64,000 nt of DNA from positions 2,391,543 through 2,455,542 of the forward strand of contig OU744452.1 of the NCBI GenBank assembly GCA_916610825.1, given 5' to 3'. The translations under genes and the position numbers were made by a program. A model generated the notes under the pieces. It was given only the letters and a program-made list of their open reading frames with translations. It did not search any database and was not told where the DNA came from. Positions 24,501 through 37,800 of this stretch are shown piece by piece; within the stretch, counting starts at the first letter, position 1; each line of letters opens with the position of its first letter. This stretch comes from Haliclystus octoradiatus (Eukaryota > Cnidaria > Staurozoa > Stauromedusae > Haliclystidae).

Positions 24501-25802
24501 ATTATCTTGCAGCCCGAATTACGTGTCCCAGGTAGTACGGTACAAATGAGATTTAAAAACAAGTTGAGTGCGGCAGGTCTTGAACGCGGAATACGGAAGA
24601 CGCAGAATGATTTAAGGATGAGGTGAAATAGAGGTTTTGATTGTATGTTTGAATATCAGAATGATACTACAGGTTGCTTATCTCCCGCCATTCCTGCTCT
24701 ATATCTGCCGCTAGCAGCAAAAACACAAGTGTAGTGAATAAACAAAACAGAATGCGATTGATGTGCATATCGCGATAGATATAATATTCCGATAAATGCA
24801 AAACAAACAGAGTAGATCAACAACTCAATAAGGGTCAATAATGAATATAAGGAATAATTCATATAACTTGATTATAGACCATTATACAGTATTAATTTTG
24901 CTTTTATCTGTTGTGATGTTTTATAATACAGTAATATAAGCTTTATATTTAATTGTATCCTCACTTACATGTGGCCTTAAAAGTTCTAAAAATAAAATAT
25001 TAGATTTAGAACAAACAAAATTTAAGTTGATTTCTATGAAAATTTTATTGAAATAATGCTAGTTTCTAGAGTTGATCATTCAATATTCTAGTACAAATCA
25101 TTTTGAATCCGGTATTTCGTCACTAGGAAAAGTAAATATCATCATTCAGCGACATTCACAATGTAGGCAATGTGGGGACGTATCGTTGCGAAGAAACTGG
25201 TTGCAAAGAAAATAGAGCCCTTGTCTTGCCTTGCAATGAGTTTCTTCACAGTGACACATCTTACTTCTGATCTATATAGGAGATGGTTCACTTTGACAAA
25301 TAGGTTGAATATTACATATATTTTAAAAACCTGATATTCGTATTCAAGATGTGATAAACAACGATATTTCTAATTTTGTTTACTTTGAATATATGTAGTG
25401 GTATCAAGTTAGTCACGTTGTATTCCTCATTGACCCTTGTTATCTTATTGACTTGTTGATCTACTTTGTTTGCTTTGCATTTATCGGAATATTATATCTA
25501 TCGCGATATACACAGCAATCGCATTATGTTCTCTTTATTCACTACACTTGTGTTTTTCTGCTGCTAGCGGCAGATCCATAAATTATTCCGCGTTAAAAAA
25601 CCTGCCGAGTTGAGTGCTATCGATGCCATCGATAAAAACCCAGGGTCTCAGGTTCAATTCCTGTCCGGAGCACTATAGGTTGGCGTCAGGAAGGGCATCC
25701 GGCTATTAAACGCACACAAGCTTCAAAATACTAAAAAATTAACCAACCACCCCGGTGAAAAAAAGCTGTAAGCTTACCCGGTTAGTGGAAAAATGATAAA
25801 TC

Positions 25803-25838
<36 letters not shown>

Positions 25839-28800
25839 CCAATTGCTGCCTTTTCCAATGCAGCTTTCATTTCAACCTTTATTCCATATTATATTCAATA
25901 ATTAATCATCCTAAAGAAAAACAGCAATATCTGCTATATATAAATATCAGCAGCTTCAATAGAATATCTCCTAATGCGGTCAATAGTCCAGGATAATCTT
26001 GAAAAATGTATAATGAATCATATACATAAAAAATACAGAATTTTGACTAGTGAAATATGGCATGACCGCCTTTGGCTGTTTTCAATTTGAAAGAGGGAAG
26101 GTTGTTGTTTGTCGTGATTGTTCAGCTTGTTTGTTTAACAGCTTATCACGGACCACAGTGTTGGATTGAAGTGAATACCTCAAACAGGTGCCGTAGATGC
26201 AAAAGTTTAACATTTTTCCGTTTGCCAATTTTGCTAGTTAAAACAAGATAATATTGAAATAACTTATCAATGTACAAATATTGTGTTTGATTTAAAGTGC
26301 ACATGACACCAACAAATTTTATTCCGGAATCAAGTAGCCCATGCAAAATATATAGGAATGGCGGCAATAATTTTTCTATTTGGACTCTTATAAGCGGAGA
26401 TATTTGATTTTGAAAGTACCATATTTCAGAAATAGTGCTCCTTCGTAAGTCGGAACTCATGCCGGAATGACAAGAGAGCCCACTATGGAAAAATAACCAA
26501 ATCTAGACTTCAAAAAATCGGTTTTATTAGACTTCGATGGAGTTTTTGACTCATGGTTACGTAAGTGACCTTGAGTCTATGCTGTCATGGTGGAAACGTT
26601 TTCATTCATTTCATTTCATTTCATTTTTGACTAAATCTGTTGTTCTTTTGAAATAACGTTCAACACACTGCTTTGCGTGCTAACAAAGGACGAACAAAAA
26701 ATGATTGCGCAAGAAACACCATTTTATTGTTAAAAATACAATGGGCAAGCTGTGTGATTATTCTAAATTTTTTTGACATAAATTTTTTTCCATTGCCCGC
26801 CATGATGGCCTACTCGCAGCTTAGCGAGATTACAATTGCATTATTAAATGAAATGTTTTCTAATACTCCTGGATTAGTTTACATCGTGACTATCTCTTCA
26901 TTGGTAGAACACATGATTGTTTTCTTCTTCTCGTCATTTGAAATGGTTAATGAAAGGTTTTAATCGTTCTGTAACATCACTATTTGAGGTGAAACTTCAA
27001 AGATAATTGTTGTTGTGTTTTGACCATGAGAACTTTTAAACCGACAATTCATCATTTGTTTGGGGGCTTAGACAAGACAGTATTATACAGTATTATACAT
27101 TTATTGTTTTTATTGTTTTCTGAAGAAGTTATTTTTTACATCAAACTGCTAAGCCAGTCGTCATGATTTAATTTGGTTTATTAAAATGTTTTAATTCTGC
27201 TGCGACATCAGCTTAAGAAGAGACAATTTCGCACGTCATTTACAACTCACACCTGTATTATAAGTAATGAAAATCACTTCATTTATTACCTTGTGGTGTG
27301 GTCTAATGGTTAAGCGTTTGCATATGGCGAAAAAGGGGGATGAAGTTCTCGCCCATCGGTCTGCCTTAACATTTTTTTCTTTTTTTCTTTTTTCTTTGAT
27401 TTATTATTTGGATATATTTTTCTTTATATTATTATATTATTTGGATATTGTTATGATTTATTTTATTTGATTGAAGTTGATTTTTATATCATTCGATTGG
27501 ATTGATTTACTTTTTTGAATTTGATTTTATTTTATTTTTCTTTGCATGATGATTTGATTGATTTGAAATTCTATTGAATTTGATTGATTATTTGATTGAT
27601 TGATTGGTTTAATTGATTATTATATTATTCACCATGAGTCCGAGCGTAGCGGAGCTATTTTTCTGTCTAAAAGGTGTTAAAACACTGGATTAACGCATGT
27701 TATGCATCAAGGTGTTGACCACTAAAACAGCGGCAAAACGCTTTGTATTCACTTCTATTCAAGTCTAATATCTCAGTTCCCAGAATGTTCAAGTGATAAT
27801 GTTTCAAAATAACAAGTTTTACGGCCGTATCTTAATATTTGTTTCGTAAATCATTCATTCACTAAAAGTTTCCAGGATCGAGTAACCTTTTATCAAATAC
27901 AGTCAAACCTGTCCTCTAAAACCTGTTTTCTACTTTAGTTATGATATATAACTGTACAACATTTGGCACCTACACTACATTTCAGAACTTGTTACTCTTT
28001 ATAAACCTAGAAGATCACTAAGGTCTAAAAACAGTAATACTCTGAATTTTAAATTGTACAAACTATGCCGTTATGGCGGAAGAATTTTTAGCCATGCTGC
28101 CCCCGCCGTGTGGAACAATCTCGCAGTAGAAGCAAAATATGCAATAACAACTGAAACTTTTAAACAACTAATAAAAACGAGTCTTTTTAAAATTGCTTTT
28201 AAATGTTAAAGTATTTACAGTATACTTCTTAACCAACTTTTAACTTATTTACACTACTGTTTGAAGTAATAAAAAAATAAAATAAAATATATATATATTT
28301 ATAATATTATAACATGTAAAGCGCTATTGAGCAACTATTGGAAATAGCGCTCTATAAATAAATAAAGTTTATTATTATTATTATTATTACAAACGAACAT
28401 GTCACGAAAGGAAGGCACACAAAATCAAAACCATAAAATGCATCTCTCTGCCCACAGAGTAAATGTCATCGCTTCAAGTCTATTTTTACATAAACCATGC
28501 GTAAACTTATCAGGGATGACCACAAAAATATTTCGCACCTGTGTTATGATATTCTCAACGATGACAGATTCAAACCTCACACTTGTCAAAATAAACGATT
28601 ATCTCAGCGGAATCCACTCTTTTTTATGCATCGTGTAGAACTAGTCATTTGCATAGGGTATGTTAGGTTTTGAACATTATAATTATTCAAACAGAATTTT
28701 TCAAAATGTAACCTTTATAACCATCTAAAAAAATCTGTGAAATGTCTATTGTAAAGTTGAAATAGTGCCATTTGAAAATTATTAGTGTTTTCCCCATTCA

Positions 28801-31800
28801 CTTGACCTATTAATTTAGAGGGGCCTTGGTACCCCACTTCCTGGTGGAATTTGAAAATAAAATTTTGGCAATCTTATTTTTAGATCCCTCTGACAAATAA
28901 ATTGGATTGTGCATTTCACATTTCAAAACTAAGCTATTTTTGGACCAGTCTAACATGCGTTAATCCAGTGTTTTAACACCTTTTTGACAGAAAAACTCCA
29001 GCGAAATCTAATAAAACCTTTCTAAACTCTACATTTTACGTTCAATTTCAGTCATATATGGCCAACAAGGTGTCCCGAAGATATGGGCATATCTGTTCTG
29101 GAAAGTGGACAATTTCTTTTTCCCGAGAAAAAAGTTACGATTTTTCGAAGTCTAGACTTGGTTATTTTTCCATAGTGGGCTCTCTTGTCATTCCGTCGTG
29201 AGTTCCGACTTTCGAAGTAGCACTATTTCTGAAATAGGGTACTTTCAAAATTAAATATCTCCGCTTATAAGAGTCCAAATCGAAAAATAATTGCCGCCAT
29301 TTCTATTTATTTTGCATGGGCTACTTGATTCCGGAATAAAAATTTTTGGTGTCATGTGCACTTTAACGGCGAATATATGGAGCAGCTTCAGATTTTCTAC
29401 ATGTCTTCCGGGAGCTAGGATCCCGGAATCCCAGGGTTTATCTGACCCTGTCAAAGATAACTGATTCAATGAAAATAAAATGTGAAAGATCTCTCGATCA
29501 TTGTTTGATACTTATCGCTTATGGCTATGCTTTAGCCTTTATTATGGATGATTTGTCACGAATATCAAACAATTGTCGAAATCAGATTAATGATAAAGCA
29601 ATCAAATCGTATAGTCTGGAATAAAATCTATGAAGCCTTAAAGTTATAAAAACGTTGTGATTACCCCCTCATCTTCATAAACGCCCCTGCTCCTGAATCC
29701 CTATGTCACCCCACGCCTGTTGTGTTTTCAAAACTTCTGGTCAGTTAAAAATCTATATTGTGTTTTCGAAAGGTTGGTTGTGGTTTGAGATATTGTCTGT
29801 TGTGGTTTGCACCTCTTGGCCACCGTACCAATCAGCAAAGAGTTTCACAAATAAATTTGAAAGTAAAACTTCAGACATACAACTTTTTGAGCGAACAAAA
29901 GTGTTTGGGTAAATATTTTTTTCAATAGAAACATTTTTTCACAATTTTACTTTTTTGAAGTCAGTTATCAATGAACATTGACATTTGTTTTTCCAGAGTC
30001 ACTCTCCTTCGCGCAGACTTAAATCTGTTTTTTATGATTACTAGGGTCTGCGTAATATCGACAGAAAGCTTGCGCTGGACCGAATCAGGAGAGTGGCCAA
30101 ACCTGAGAAATATTTTGTTTGTCTATTGTTCATTATGCAATCACGATATGGTTCTACTTTTGCAGAAATCTTGCTAGCTATTGGATGATCGCAGACTGAT
30201 ATTACGCAGACCCTACTGAGTGACCCCATATTGCGAGGCAACAAGGCAATGACGTAGTGAGCGAGGCAGTGACGTAAATGAGTGAGGCAGTGACGTAACG
30301 AGCGAGACAGGACATAACAAAAATAAATAAATTAGGTTCTTTTCACCCAGGTGACATTTTATTTACCTTTTCTGTGTAATGGCTTGCGTAAGACGTGTTA
30401 TATCTGTTTCATAATCATGTAAATTGTCACGCTGTAAACTGTTCGTCCTCTCACGTCTCTGTCCTTCGTCGTGTCAACATATGAACCAAATATATGTCTA
30501 TACCAATTATATCTATGTCTTGTGGCTCTCAAATGTCTATCTGAATTATATCTACTTAATAACTGGCACAAATTGTGAGCAACGTGGAAGAAGCAGCCTT
30601 CTCTTAATACGCGGCCTGGTATTTGCTAATTGCTTATTATACGCCTATTTTTCGCCATATTAGAAATATATTCATTACGTTTGCCTACTTATTTTACATT
30701 TTATACACCAAACACCCGCTGGATACCAGCAGATGGAACTCACCTACTCGAATACAGAAAAAAGTCTGCTGGTATCCTCTTTAACATGGAGTCAGATTTG
30801 CCGATGTCACAGCATCTTTGAGGAACTTTGTCACCTGTATTTGTCATTATTTATTTGGAATTATTACTCAACGCCACGAAAACATAGTTCTAAAACATTC
30901 AATATTGTATGTATTGCACATGTTATTCAATTATTTACTTTTTCATGTACATTTTACTTGCGCAGCCCTGCAGATTCCCTTGCCAGCCTTTCAGTTACAG
31001 TCACATGACTCCGTTTTTCTGGGGGGGGAGGGGGACATCTGTAATGGCTTGCGTAAGACGTGTTATATCCGTTTCATAATCATGTAAATTTTCACGCTGT
31101 AAACTGTTCGGCCTCTTATGTCTCTGTCCTTCGTCGTGTCAACATGTGAACCAAATATATGTCTATACCAATTTATATCTATATCTTTTGTCTCTCAAAT
31201 GTCTATGTGAATTATATCTAGTTAATAACTGGCACATCTGTTTCAATAAAAAGTACTCATCAAGTATTATTGCTAATTTTAAATATTTCAATTCCTTTGG
31301 AATCACGGCTTAGAGCATTTTCACCCAGGTGACATTTTATTTACCTTGTCTGTGCAATGGCTTGCGTAAGACGAGTTATATCTGTTTCATAATCATGTAA
31401 ATTGTCTCGCTGTAAACTGTTCGGCCTCTTATGTCTCTGTCCTTCGTCGTGTCAACATGTGAACCAAATATATGTCTATACCAATTTATATCTATATCTT
31501 TTGTCTCTGAAATGTCTATGTGAATTATTATACTTGATAACTGGCACATCTGTTTCAATAAAAAGTGGTACGGTAGAAAGTATGGTACGGTAAGTATATT
31601 AGGTACTCCACTGACTTATCAGTCTGACTGGTGTTTGGTTTGGTGGTGACAGGTATGATTTATGCCGTATTGGTGCTTTGTAATTGTATTGGTCATCTAC
31701 CAATATCCACCAACCAAGCACCAACGCCAAATATTCAATATAGGCTAGGAGTTTAAATCAGGGTTATAAATTATTGGCAGATTTTACCCGATGCAGAAAA

Positions 31801-34800
31801 TTTCCCAATGCAGACTGGTTTGTAAGTAATTTACTGTAACCATGAGTTAATGTCTAGGCTATTGGATCTCATAATTTGATTGAATTTTATTTGCTTGTTT
31901 ATATTGTAGGAAAAACCAGTTTATGTAATGCATTGATTAACTGCAAAGAAGAGAAGATTGATGTTAAATGTAGAACGGAAGGGATCGATCTTCGCAAATG
32001 GAAAGTTAGACCTGAAATAGATGATTTGGAAGTTTTAGTTGTTGACTGTGCAGGTCAGAGAAAGTACATGATCACACACTCCTTCTTCATTTCACAAGGT
32101 GAGTAGACAGAAACTAAAAGGATAAAAATTATAAAAATACACAGAAATGTAGTTGCTGAGAAAAGATAAATTCGCTGATTCACTATTCATATTTTACCAG
32201 AGACAAAGTGGTCACTAAATACAGGTGGTCACCTAGACAGGTTGTTGCTATTGCAGGGTTGGCTGTAGTTATGTGTCAATTATTTATTTCCAGCTTAACT
32301 ACGTTTATGATACTAATTGTGCACAACATCATGATCTACTCACTTCTATATTCAAAGGTTGAACTAACATTTACAAAACCACATAACATTTTAAAGTATT
32401 AATGATGATGATGATGTTTGTTTGTTTCATTTAATCATTTATTGTCAATATACCCAAAATAAATACAGGATGTGTGACAGGTTTGTAAGATGTAGTCTTA
32501 TTTCTACATATTCAATTAAATTATTTACATAACTACAGACTAGGTAATATCATCAACTTCACTTTCAGAAAGTCACTTTTTTAATGACTTCGAGATAAAT
32601 ATCCCAAGTCTTCTTGTGATTTGGGATGATGCTTTGGTAAACAAAACCTTCAACTGTTCTTTGGTGTCAATCTGTCTGAAGTTTGTATATACTTCTTCAG
32701 CTATTTTGAAAAATTGATCGCGTAGATCGGTATTATCAATGCATTGAAACAGAAGGTGCACTTCATCATCAATATATTTTTCATCACAAAATTTGCATGT
32801 TCGTTCTGGGTATGGAATGTCAAAGTATCTACCAGTCTGAACTCCGAGTTTATATGCACTAGTTCGTAGTTTAGTTATTGCACGCCTAGCGGAGGCATTT
32901 GGAATTAGTAGGTAACTTTGAAATTCAAAATGTTCATAAATATTTGCATAAAATTTAATTGATTGGATCTGTTTAGGCTGTTAGTGATTAAGTTTTTAAA
33001 TTTTTCAGAATGTTTATCAATTAGTTTTTCTTCTTTGATTGATTAATTTTTTTACTCCATTTACTAGCAGTATCTTTGGATAGTAATAATAAAAGGTCTA
33101 TGTTGACTTCTGACAGAAAGGATTCAGCTTTTCCTAGCCAAGATGTTGGCGAGTTATCGAGCATTTGCTCAGAAAAGGATTATATATAATTGTGCTTTGA
33201 TCGGAGTTGAGCAGTCGTAGCAAGTACTTCAATACAGTGACTTTAATGTCTATCTGCAGTGGTACAATACGTAGATCTCCTCTTACTGCTAGGGTGTTTG
33301 TATTTCCCTTTACGCTCAGCATTTGGCGCATGATTTTTCTTTGCAGTGCTTCCAGTATGTTGTTCTCTTCACTAGTAATAGTGTCTCCCCAAATATCGGA
33401 AGCATAGAGGAGAATTGGTTTAACAACAGTATTATATAGCGTATGATGGATAGCAACGTAGTCCGTGGGGGATCCCTTCAACGAGCGCCTGCTTATGTTC
33501 CAGGCCTTTTTACCTTTTTTACATAGCTCTTTTACACCAAAAATCTGCTTGCATGATCTATGGAATGTGAATCTAAGATATTTATAACTATAGGGAGGAT
33601 TGGCTTAGATGGCAGAGCAACCGAACTTCATATCGGATCATATCTGATCGACTGTGGTTCAAATCCCCCTAAGGTCAACTCAGCCTTGACTTTATTTGAA
33701 ACATCAAATGAGTACCATCTGAGGATGGCGGATGGAATGGTCCAGAGGGAATTGCATTGTGAGTAGCTGTGGCACATCGTTGCGCATTGACAATCAAGAC
33801 TTATCTGCCATGAAATCTGTTGAAATTGATCTGCAGTGTCGCGGCTGAGATTAACGAGCGTTTAAAATCATTGCTGTCAGCGAAAAAAGTCACTCATCTA
33901 GAAATAGAGGAGTGGTACGGGTGCTGTCGGTAGGGCGACACCGTCTACATTACTTTTCATTTATAACTATCAGTGTAAGTAAGTTGTTTCCCGTCTATAT
34001 AAAAATTGTGTGAAGGTCCCGATGGTTGTAATTTGGAAAATGCGATACATTTTGACTTGTCGTGGTTGACATTTAGTTTCCATTTGGAACAATATTGGGA
34101 AGTTATGTAAATACAGTTGTGACGCCCTTGTGGGGTGGAAGAAAAAAGAACAATGTTGTCTGCAAACATCAGACAGTTTAAAGGTTGATCTAGCAAGATA
34201 ATAGGATCAAAGGAATTACTTGTGATGGTTTTGGCAAGGTCATTTACAAAGATATTAAAGAGATTTGGGCTAAGTATGCAGCCTTGCCTTACTCCAATGT
34301 TTGGTGTGATTGCTTTGGTTAGCTTTTTGTTATCTATAATGAATGCAGAATTGTCAGAGTACAAACTTTTGATCATGTCATAAAACTTGCCATTGATATT
34401 GAGTTGCTCTAGTTTTGTAGGAGCCTCTTTTGGCAAACAGAATCAAACGCTTTTTTTAGGTCAATGAAGCAGGCATATAGCTTTTGATGGTTTTTTGTAT
34501 ATTTATGCAATGATTGTTTTTAAGCAGGATAAATGGTCGGTTGTCCGGCGATTTTCTTGGAAACTTCATTGTGTTGGGTGAATTAATTTGTTTGTTTCCA
34601 AAAAATTGTTTAGTCTTTTGTTAAGAACGATTCAGAAAAGTTAGCCAAGGAAACTTGTTAAGCTTATTCCTCTATAATTAAAATGGTCAAGTAAGTCACC
34701 AGATTTGTGAATTGGTAAGATCATAGATTCTTTCCAAGTAAGAGGGAAAATAAAAATAATAAATTTGTAAAATGTTTTTTTGTTTATTTTGTTTATTTTA

Positions 34801-37800
34801 TCAATCGTAAAATGAATCATCTCTGATAGGACACCATCAGTTCCTGGAGATGATGATAATGAAAATCTAATAAAATGTTGAATTAATTTCAAGGTTGTCT
34901 ATTTCTTCTTGTATTGGATCTCTACAAATACGAAGTAACACCTGAATACTACCGAGAGAATGTTGGCAACTGGATGAGTGTAATATTGGCTCATGCACCA
35001 GATGCTACCATTCTCATTGTACCAACTCATTTGGATCTATGTAAAGATAAGGTTTCAATTAAGGAGAAGTGTAAGCATGTGATGCAAAATGTGTGGAAAG
35101 ATGTTAATAAAAGAGAAAAGGATTTAGAAACAAGTCGCCTTGACAATATCCAAAGTGATGATCAATCTTCCCGTGTAACTAATGCATCTGTTAATTGGAA
35201 AAAACATATTAGTTCAGCACTACAACTTGATGATGAGGTGAGTTGCAAAGACAAGACCACCGTTTTTTCTAATGAGACTTGTGAGGCATAGTTGTATCTA
35301 CATACCAGGCTATCATGTTTCTTTTCAGTAACAGAAATGGCAATCAAGCAATGATTTGTATGATTATTTATTAGAAATTTAAACAACATTATTAAACCAA
35401 TCACAGAACACAACATATCTTTCAAAAGTTAAAGTAATTTGAATGCAATGTTTGCTACAAAGCCTATGTAAATTGACCATGTTACCAATAAAAGTTGACT
35501 GGCTCAAGCCCCGCTTTCTTTTTGCTGCCTCATTTTCATGACTGGAAAGCGCGACTTGTGTCCTTCGAGAGCCGTTGTGCAGAATCCTGCACAACGGTAT
35601 TTTGTTTGATCCTATTGTTTCATAAATGTTCACCCGCTCATAAGACGGAAAAAGATGCGGCACCCAACACAAGCAAGTTCTCTAATACTGATAACATTTT
35701 AAAGAATTTTAGGCTCCTGGAATTAGAAATGTTTACATAACGTTTAGAATATTCAATGTTCATTCACATCTTACAAAGTAAGACAAGTAATTGTTTTTTA
35801 AAATAGTAGTTTGGTCTTTCGTTAGACGTAGCAAATGACAAATGACCAGAACAAAATATTTACGATATTCAGAAGTCACGACTTCGCGAGGTTTTTCAGG
35901 AACGGGAATTTGATCATTATTTGATATCAATCAATTAAATGCCAGAGCAAATTGACCACGAAACATCTCTGCCATTGAAAACAAACAGCTTCGACAGCGT
36001 CAACTTGATGATAAGGAACTGCTTCAACCAACATTTTTCTGTTCAATGTTGTGGTTTGTTTGTTATGCTTACATTAATCCTGTCTGTATCTCGTCTTGCT
36101 CTACATGTAAATAATCACTACAATTTGTAGTCACTCTCTTTGTAAGTAAACCATTGAAGAATCAACACGTAATAAATGTCATCTTTCGGAACTCTAACAC
36201 AGACTCAATAGCTTCACAAATTTCAGGCTCCATAATTGTGAATGAAGAGGGAAGGATTTCAAGTTGCACATTGACTCCCTGGAACACTAACAGACTATGT
36301 GCGTCACTTCCTGAAAACTGAAGCGCTTTCTCTGTGTTTAAAGACAATAAATTAATCAAAGGACACAAGTCTCACTTCCCAATCCATCAAGATGGGCATA
36401 ACACAGAAGTGCGACTTGAGCAAGTCAACAATAGAAGCAGAGAGAGTACAGGGAGTACTATTTTACTTTTTCTATGATACTTTTTCAGAAAAGTATTTAT
36501 AGCCAAAGATTGTAAAAACATTTCATGCTGGTATAAATTTACCACTTTCACCCACTTGAACCAACGGCACTGTTTTTTAATTATGTTTCAGTTACTTGTG
36601 TATTCGGATTCAGCTACAACTGTCTCAATCAAAATGATCCCAGTATCTTCATTTGGTAAACTTGATGGTATTAGTGAATTGAGAAAAGAACTTATAAAAG
36701 TCCTTACCAATTCAGATGTGATGCCACTGGTTGGGCGAGAAATTCCAACCGTTTACGCAGAGCTAGAAGAGTATTGTGTCAATCAAAGAACTACTATTCC
36801 GGTTATAGAATTAGAAGTTTTTATTGAAACAGTCAAAGTCAAATTTGATATGACCAAAGAAATGGTAATCTCAGCTTTACAATACTTTGATACAATCGGA
36901 TCTGTGTTGTACCTCAGCTATGGGACAGAATTTAATCGTTTTGTCTTTTTGGATCCAGAATGGTTTATTATTGTTTTGAAGAAAGTATTTAACCACAACG
37001 CTGATAATGTTATTGAATTTAAAGAGGAATATATTGATCTGTATGATTTAGCATTCGATGATTTTATGCAACTCAAGGAAGAGCTACTAAAGAATGGAAG
37101 GCTAAGCATACAACTTCTGAGGTACTGATATTTCTAATTACGTAATGAGCACAATTGACGTTGGCCAGTTATGTTGGAAGAGGGTTGTGAAAGTTGACAG
37201 CCTGTTTTAAATATTGCTCAAGTGTCCTGTTTTTGTTGTAAGCACATATGTAAGGCTGATAGTATATTAAAAGTTTTCAATGCTGTTTGACAAAAGAGGG
37301 AGACACCAGGGGAGCCACCTGGGTGGCTCCTTCTAGGGGTCTGGGGTTTAAAAATGCAATTGGCTCAAAGGCCTCTCCTGATCATTTTTAGAGCATTATT
37401 TGAAAAAAATATTAGGAATTTTCACAACGCAAGTTAGCTGAAGAAGGCCCTAAAAAGCGGTTCAATGTAGGAAATTTGAAACTTTCTTATATCCTTCAAA
37501 TCATCCAATGCAAGATGGAATTGCGGAATTATTTCTTTGCTTCTGGCAGACTAAGCATAATGAAATTTTAAAATCTGAAGAAAGGAAACAACATAAATTC
37601 CATCGATTCAAAATACCTCGAGTTTCGGGAAGGAAGAATATATTGAACATGCAGTGCATGTCATAATAGATTGATGATGATTAAAATGATTTATTTTGAT
37701 ATTAATACTTGAATATCCAATTGACATACTAAATTGTGCATTTCAGATGTATTTGGTCAGACTATGTTGCAAATAATGATGACATGATGTACTTCCTCAT

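Noticed and set aside
27290-27360. tRNA gene near tggtctaatggttaagcg
   Set aside because: The A-box-like stretch is good, but there is no proper B box or closing acceptor stem. It is at most a SINE fragment.
30818-31087. Overlapping small open frames at 30.6-31.1 kb
   Set aside because: They lie in intronic repeat sequence, overlap each other in different frames and show no conserved motif.
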